Source: Amorphochlora amoebiformis
Lineage: Eukaryota > Cercozoa > Chlorarachniophyceae
Direction of reading: 5' to 3'
Length of the DNA: 64,000 nucleotides
Assembly (NCBI GenBank): GCA_054601695.1
Contig: BAAHQB010000001.1
Coordinates: 1,240,001-1,304,000, forward strand
Of this stretch, positions 57,535 through 64,000 are shown piece after piece (position 1 is the stretch's first letter; each line of letters starts with the position of its first letter). The notes under the pieces were generated by a model. The model was not told the DNA's origin. It searched no databases and saw only the letters and a program-made list of their open reading frames with translations. The translations under genes and the position numbers were made by a program.

Positions 57535-58164
57535 GTATATACATATATACGAAATGTAAAATAGATAGGCTCGGTTAGGCACCTGAGACTGCACCAGCAA
57601 TTGAATCTCATTCTTCAAACCCTCCGAAGGATCAAATGCTAAAGATCCAGACTCTGACCCGGAGCCCCTCTTTCCTGATCCTGACTCTAACCCTGACCCC
57701 GACCCCGACCCCGACCCTGACTGTTGCCCCTCCGCCTTCCGCTCAATGATCGCGGGAATTCTCTCCTCTAAGGAGTTTGGGTTCCGGTTGAGCCGTTCGA
57801 TGCTTGATTCTATCCTCCTCTTTAGCAAACGTGTCACTTCAGCATCGGGGCAACCGATGAGAAAGTTGCCAAGAACCTATTGAAAGAGGGGGAAGTAGCT
57901 GTTTCACCAGTTACAACTCGCATGATTGTTGTTGTGACGTAAATTTGAAACCTTGATCTTTCGTCCAAGGTTGAAGATTCGGGTTGACATCTCTTGAAAG
58001 GTTTTGTATTCCTGAATGTATAATACATATGCTTATATGAACCAAAGTATATTTTCGTATATACATTGCATATATATATATATATATATAATCTACATTA
58101 TTATACATACATCATATGAAAACTTACGTATGATGTATATCTAAGCGTGTATATATATATATAC

Positions 58165-58212
<48 letters not shown>

Positions 58213-58310
58213 CATATATATTTAACATACATATTGATTATGTATATACCTCTGATTTTTCTATAGCATCTTTCTGGTCTCGGTAATCCTAAAACATGTA
58301 TACACATATA

Positions 58311-58356
<46 letters not shown>

Positions 58357-58689
58357 TATATATTATATAATACACGAATATACCAAAGATATACAGACAC
58401 AGTGGCTATGTCCAAGGATATACCTGTTCTATCTTCTCGAGCCGCTCTATTCTACGAATAGCGGCCGTTATCTAAAATATATCTGGATGTATGTGATGTG
58501 TATATATATATTATGTATATATGTATATGTATAAAAATAATATACATATATATATATATGTATATTAAATATATATATATATACATATACACACATATAT
58601 ATATATATTTGTATATAAATTGTATGTATATATCCGTATGATAGTATAACGTAATACATATGTTAAAATACATATGTGTATACAATAGT

Positions 58690-58744
<55 letters not shown>

Positions 58745-58954
58745 ACATATAACTCTGACCCTCGCCTTCTGACCACGAATCATTGCGTCCACCTTATCAG
58801 AAGCCAGGCTAATATGTTTATATATGGATATACATGCATATACGTGTATATACGTACATATATATATATTTATGTAAATAGATATATATATTTATATATG
58901 TATATATTATACACACATACATATATTTTTACATATTTATTTACTTACATACAT

Positions 58955-58997
<43 letters not shown>

Positions 58998-59176
58998 GAT
59001 ATATATTTATATGGAAAATATTATAGCTCACAATTCCGGCTTCGAGTTGAAAGCCTTGTGATACTTCTCCTGAAATAATAAGTTATACATCCACTAAGTG
59101 CTGACGTAATATTGAAAACAAACTCTTAATTCTTCTCGTATCGCACTGTTGTATATATATATATTTGTGTATGCAT

Positions 59177-59265
<89 letters not shown>

Positions 59266-60189
59266 GTATATATTTGGACGTGTATTTAGTGTGTATATAT
59301 GTACATATCTCTTTGGTTGCGATTTGGCACTCGGAGTACATAATAAGTATATACATATATTATATTTATATATGTGTATATATATGTATATATATATATA
59401 TACATATTACATATATATGTCCAACATGGATTCTGTGTGTGTGTATGTGTATGCCTCTCTTTTGATAGTATTTTGCAGTCGGTCCAAGTCGATGGCCATC
59501 TTGGCGCTCTCCTTTTGCAGCGAATGAACCGTTTTCTAGATTAGTATAAGAAAAATTAAATTTCAAGGCAAGTACATCTATGGGTGATTCCTAATCCTCC
59601 TCGAACTCAGCCTAACGAGCACTAGACCAAGTTGAAGTTGAGAGCCTACCAAGCTAAGAAGTACCCTTTAAGCCCCAAAATCCATCCCTGAACCAAGCCT
59701 AGGTCATACCCTGATGTTGGTAGTCCTGCTCCTGAGACCCTCACGCTTGCCTGATTATTAAGACATAATATCTCACTCATGTCAGCCAATAGTTGAATAA
59801 ATTTCGGATACAAATCTTTTACCTTTAGTCATGAAAGGGATATTCGCCGGATTTTGAAACCTCATCTTGAAACGTTTGTCGCTAGTGTTGTCCCGTGATA
59901 ACGTCCCGTCGTCACTGCTGTTTAATTTGGTGATAGGTGACACTACCACTGCGGGCGCCGACCGCGCTGTGCTCGATGGAGAGTTTATGGACAATGACAA
60001 TCTTCGACTCGACTTCTTGGGGGGCTGTCATTCAAATGTGTGTCACATATTTCCCACAAATTCATGGACATCAATGATTGACAATCATGTATTAAATCAT
60101 TACTACAAATCCCAAAACATAGAGAGCGGGAGGTTTGTGGAGGAGTTTTACGCATTAATAATGTCCTTACATATTATATACATATATAC

Positions 60190-60239
<50 letters not shown>

Positions 60240-60827
60240 TATATATATATATATATATATATAATATATGAATATATATATATAGTATATATATTTGTAT
60301 ATACTATCTTTTAATGTACAACATATATGTAATATATGTTACAAAATCGAAAATTTAACATCTACACACCGAGTAGTAAGGACTCTTCTTAGAAGGCTCT
60401 GTGAACGTCCCCAAGCTTTGTGACCTTGAGCCTTTCACCTTCACATTTGATTCACTCGAATGCTTTCGCCGGTGACGTTTGGATTGCAGAGAGTGGGGCT
60501 TAGGGGAGTGGGACAGGGAATCAATATCGGCGATTCTTTCGGCGAGGTATTTGCTGGGTTTGGTATACTTAGCATCACTTGCATGCATATTTGAAATGCC
60601 TTAAAATTCTCTTCACAATTGGACCACCCAAAGAATTTCTCAATCTCCACTGCAGAAATTGAAAATATGCACATAGGCATCCATAAAAACCCATACTGAT
60701 AAGTGCTATTGGTCAAATGAGCTCACCTCGGGTCGATGTCAGTGTCATGTGGGTCGTGGTTGTCATCAAGGTCGTCATGTTGATGATGGCGGCCATCTAG
60801 ACTGTTAGCACATTGATGATCGGCCAT
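51379..60827 (-). CDS. Uncharacterised coiled-coil protein, 22 exons
   Basis: Exons in transcript order: 60827-60727, 60577-60370, 60024-59950, 59822-59751, 59535-59455, 59069-59032, 58808-58760, 58471-58424, 58288-58250, 58011-57952, 57876-57583, 56425-56345, 55001-54969, 54372-54283, 53808-53748, 53727-53689, 53572-53517, 53001-52939, 52838-52811, 52410-52262, 52188-52069, 51705-51379. The join is 2112 bp, 703 aa, TAG stop. The N-terminus [19 protein letters not shown] is His/Asp-rich, then Ser/Lys-rich. Helical heptad-like segments follow ([57 protein letters not shown]), with a Gly-Ser repeat in exon 57876-57583 and a very basic C-terminus ([15 protein letters not shown]). I do not recognise the family; a cytoskeletal or centrosomal role is only a guess. 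GC donors are used at 59750, 59454 and probably 53688. Exon 3's donor and the 20 bp intron at 53728-53747 are the least certain. Confidence 0.75.
55519..56272. repeat. Inverted repeat with arms of about 42 bp
   Basis: The arm at about 55519-55560 (acgtgtatgtgtgggcattt then ttatacaccttgacacagca) is matched in reverse complement at about 56230-56272 (tactgtgtcaaggtatataa then aagtgcacgcacatac). The arms are about 670 bp apart, within intron 55002-56344 of the coiled-coil gene. The spacer is (TA)n-rich. Confidence 0.7.
57120..57283 (-). repeat. Dispersed tRNA-like repeat R4
   Basis: On the minus strand the element starts attgtcagcgcaacggtatg, then tggtcgagacc, resembling the heads of R1-R3 with A-box-like and B-box-like words. 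It ends with a gaactatctagaagtgttcg block similar in style to R1. It lies in intron 56426-57582 of the coiled-coil gene, in the same orientation as that gene. Confidence 0.5.
57690..57725 (-). repeat. Coding hexanucleotide repeat for Ser-Gly
   Basis: The plus strand reads repeated ctgacc/cccgac units that on the coding strand give alternating Ser and Gly ([10 protein letters not shown]) inside the 294 bp exon of the coiled-coil gene. This is likely a flexible linker. Confidence 0.8.
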
Positions 60828-61083
60828 GGTATGTCTCAAGGGTAAAACACGGCACTCTTTTATCCCCTTTTTCAAAGAGGCTGTCACAGTGTCACGAGAG
60901 TTCAAACAAGCGCCGAAAACGCCATCCGGTTTGCACAGGCTTTGTCAGAAGAGCTTCCAAGATGTGCGCATAAAAATATTCTCCTTTTATTAAGAATTTA
61001 GAGATATCCCGATATCTACGTATTGGTATCTAAAGCAAGAAAATAAAAACGCGCCGTGCTTTGCGTTGTCTGCATTGGGGCAC
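60828..61083. promoter_or_regulatory. Divergent gap between genes 7 and 8
   Basis: The start codons of the coiled-coil gene (minus) and the downstream gene (plus) face away across 256 bp of non-repetitive DNA. A shared promoter is inferred from geometry only. Confidence 0.35.
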
Positions 61084-61652
61084 ATGGAGGGTATTCAAGA
61101 TGACCGCAAGGCGGAGAAGGAAATAACAGTGACCCAGCTGCCAAATTATGGGTCTGAAAGGTTGCTAACTATTTTCTGGAAATTCCTCAAAATGGGATGG
61201 GGGATAATAGTATCGGCAAGAAGTCGTTCACCCAGCATTAACTCCCTCGATGACGTGGTCGTGGTCGTGCTTAAATGTATGCGGATATTTAAGATTTATG
61301 GGAGCCTGAATCGATGCGTAAGTATGATGCGTTTTTATGGGTCTTGAGCATATCCTAATTTTGTGGATTATGCGTTTGTGGTGTCAACAGGTTCTTCCTG
61401 TTATCTGAGCTTAAACTAGCTGGAACCGTGATTGAGTGCCTGGATGAATCCATAGTTCAGCACGAAGGCGAACCTCCATCCAAGGCTATGTCACCTTCAC
61501 GTGTCGCCTACACCAATGTAACACATTCAACTCGTCGTTTCAGATTTGGTTACTCTGATTTGCCGGGTTAAGTTTTGAGATTTTACTTTTCCAGCTGGTC
61601 TACATTGTACACGAACACAAAGAAGGAATTACTGCCTTCCAGAATCAAATCG
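61084..61652 (+). CDS. Unrecognised protein, 5' part, at least 3 exons
   Basis: Exons: 61084-61317, 61410-61517, 61595-61652. The start ATG opens MEGIQDDRKAEKEITVTQLP; the donor at 61318 (gtaagt) is a near-consensus site. Exon 2 encodes KLAGTVIECLDESIVQHEG; an acceptor at 61390 would extend it N-terminally (FFLLSELK) but breaks phase with exon 1, so the acceptor at 61409 is chosen. Exon 3 follows a strong tttccag acceptor and encodes LVYIVHEHKEGITAFQNQI, ending in phase 1 at gtacct. No downstream exon is visible before the window end. No family recognised. Exon 1 may itself hide a short intron after about 61160. Confidence 0.5.

Positions 61653-64000
<2,348 letters not shown>

Noticed and set aside
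59125-59329. Possible mini-exons ([15 protein letters not shown]) in the coiled-coil gene
   Set aside because: Skipping both gives a clean phase-0 join of 59455-59535 to 59032-59069, and the AKSQPKRY acceptor is poor.

Overview
The window is nuclear DNA of a unicellular eukaryote. Short, phase-consistent exons (mostly 30-150 bp, near-balanced base composition) are buried in very AT-rich introns built from (TA)n, with GT/CA runs, GA/CT tracts and telomere-like CCCTAA stretches. The many long open frames coding for Ile-Tyr runs are translations of (TA)n and are not genes. Joining exons by splice sites and reading phase gives eight genes. In seven of them the joined lengths fit an open frame exactly; the eighth runs into unreadable TA-rich DNA.

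Layout: (1) 54-16389, plus: secreted serine carboxypeptidase (S10), 23 exons, 473 codons, all three catalytic motifs present. (2) 16950-29378, minus: 27 exons, about 633 codons, with a PAP/fibrillin (plastoglobulin-like) region followed by an acidic repeat and coiled-coil tail; first exon not found. (3) 29489-36600, plus: TSR2-like ribosome-biogenesis protein, 10 exons. (4) 36831-37520, minus: RMI2-like OB-fold protein, 4 exons. (5) 38039-38452, minus: NDUFA13/GRIM-19-like complex I subunit, 3 exons. (6) 38688-50918, plus: LisH plus WD40 protein, 18 exons, 371 codons. (7) 51379-60827, minus: coiled-coil protein, 22 exons, about 703 codons. (8) 61084-61652 and perhaps beyond, plus: unrecognised protein.

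The genes are housekeeping and unrelated in function; there is no operon-like logic. Gene pairs 2/3, 5/6 and 7/8 are head to head with short gaps. Pairs 1/2, 3/4 and 6/7 converge. Introns fall into two classes: compact TA-free introns of about 20-140 bp (28.1-29.4 kb, 36.8-38.3 kb, part of gene 7), and TA-filled introns from about 100 bp up to 3.2 kb. A tRNA-like dispersed repeat family sits inside the large introns. CTAGA-rich DNA without TA tracts fills three intergenic gaps.

Lineage: a complex I subunit argues against an apicomplexan, and the PAP/fibrillin domain suggests an organism with plastid ancestry (an alga or relative). CCCTAA stretches suggest a TTAGGG-type telomere repeat. Stops used are TAG (five genes) and TGA (two), so the code looks standard. 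I cannot name the species. No rRNA, tRNA, CRISPR, insertion sequence or virus was seen.
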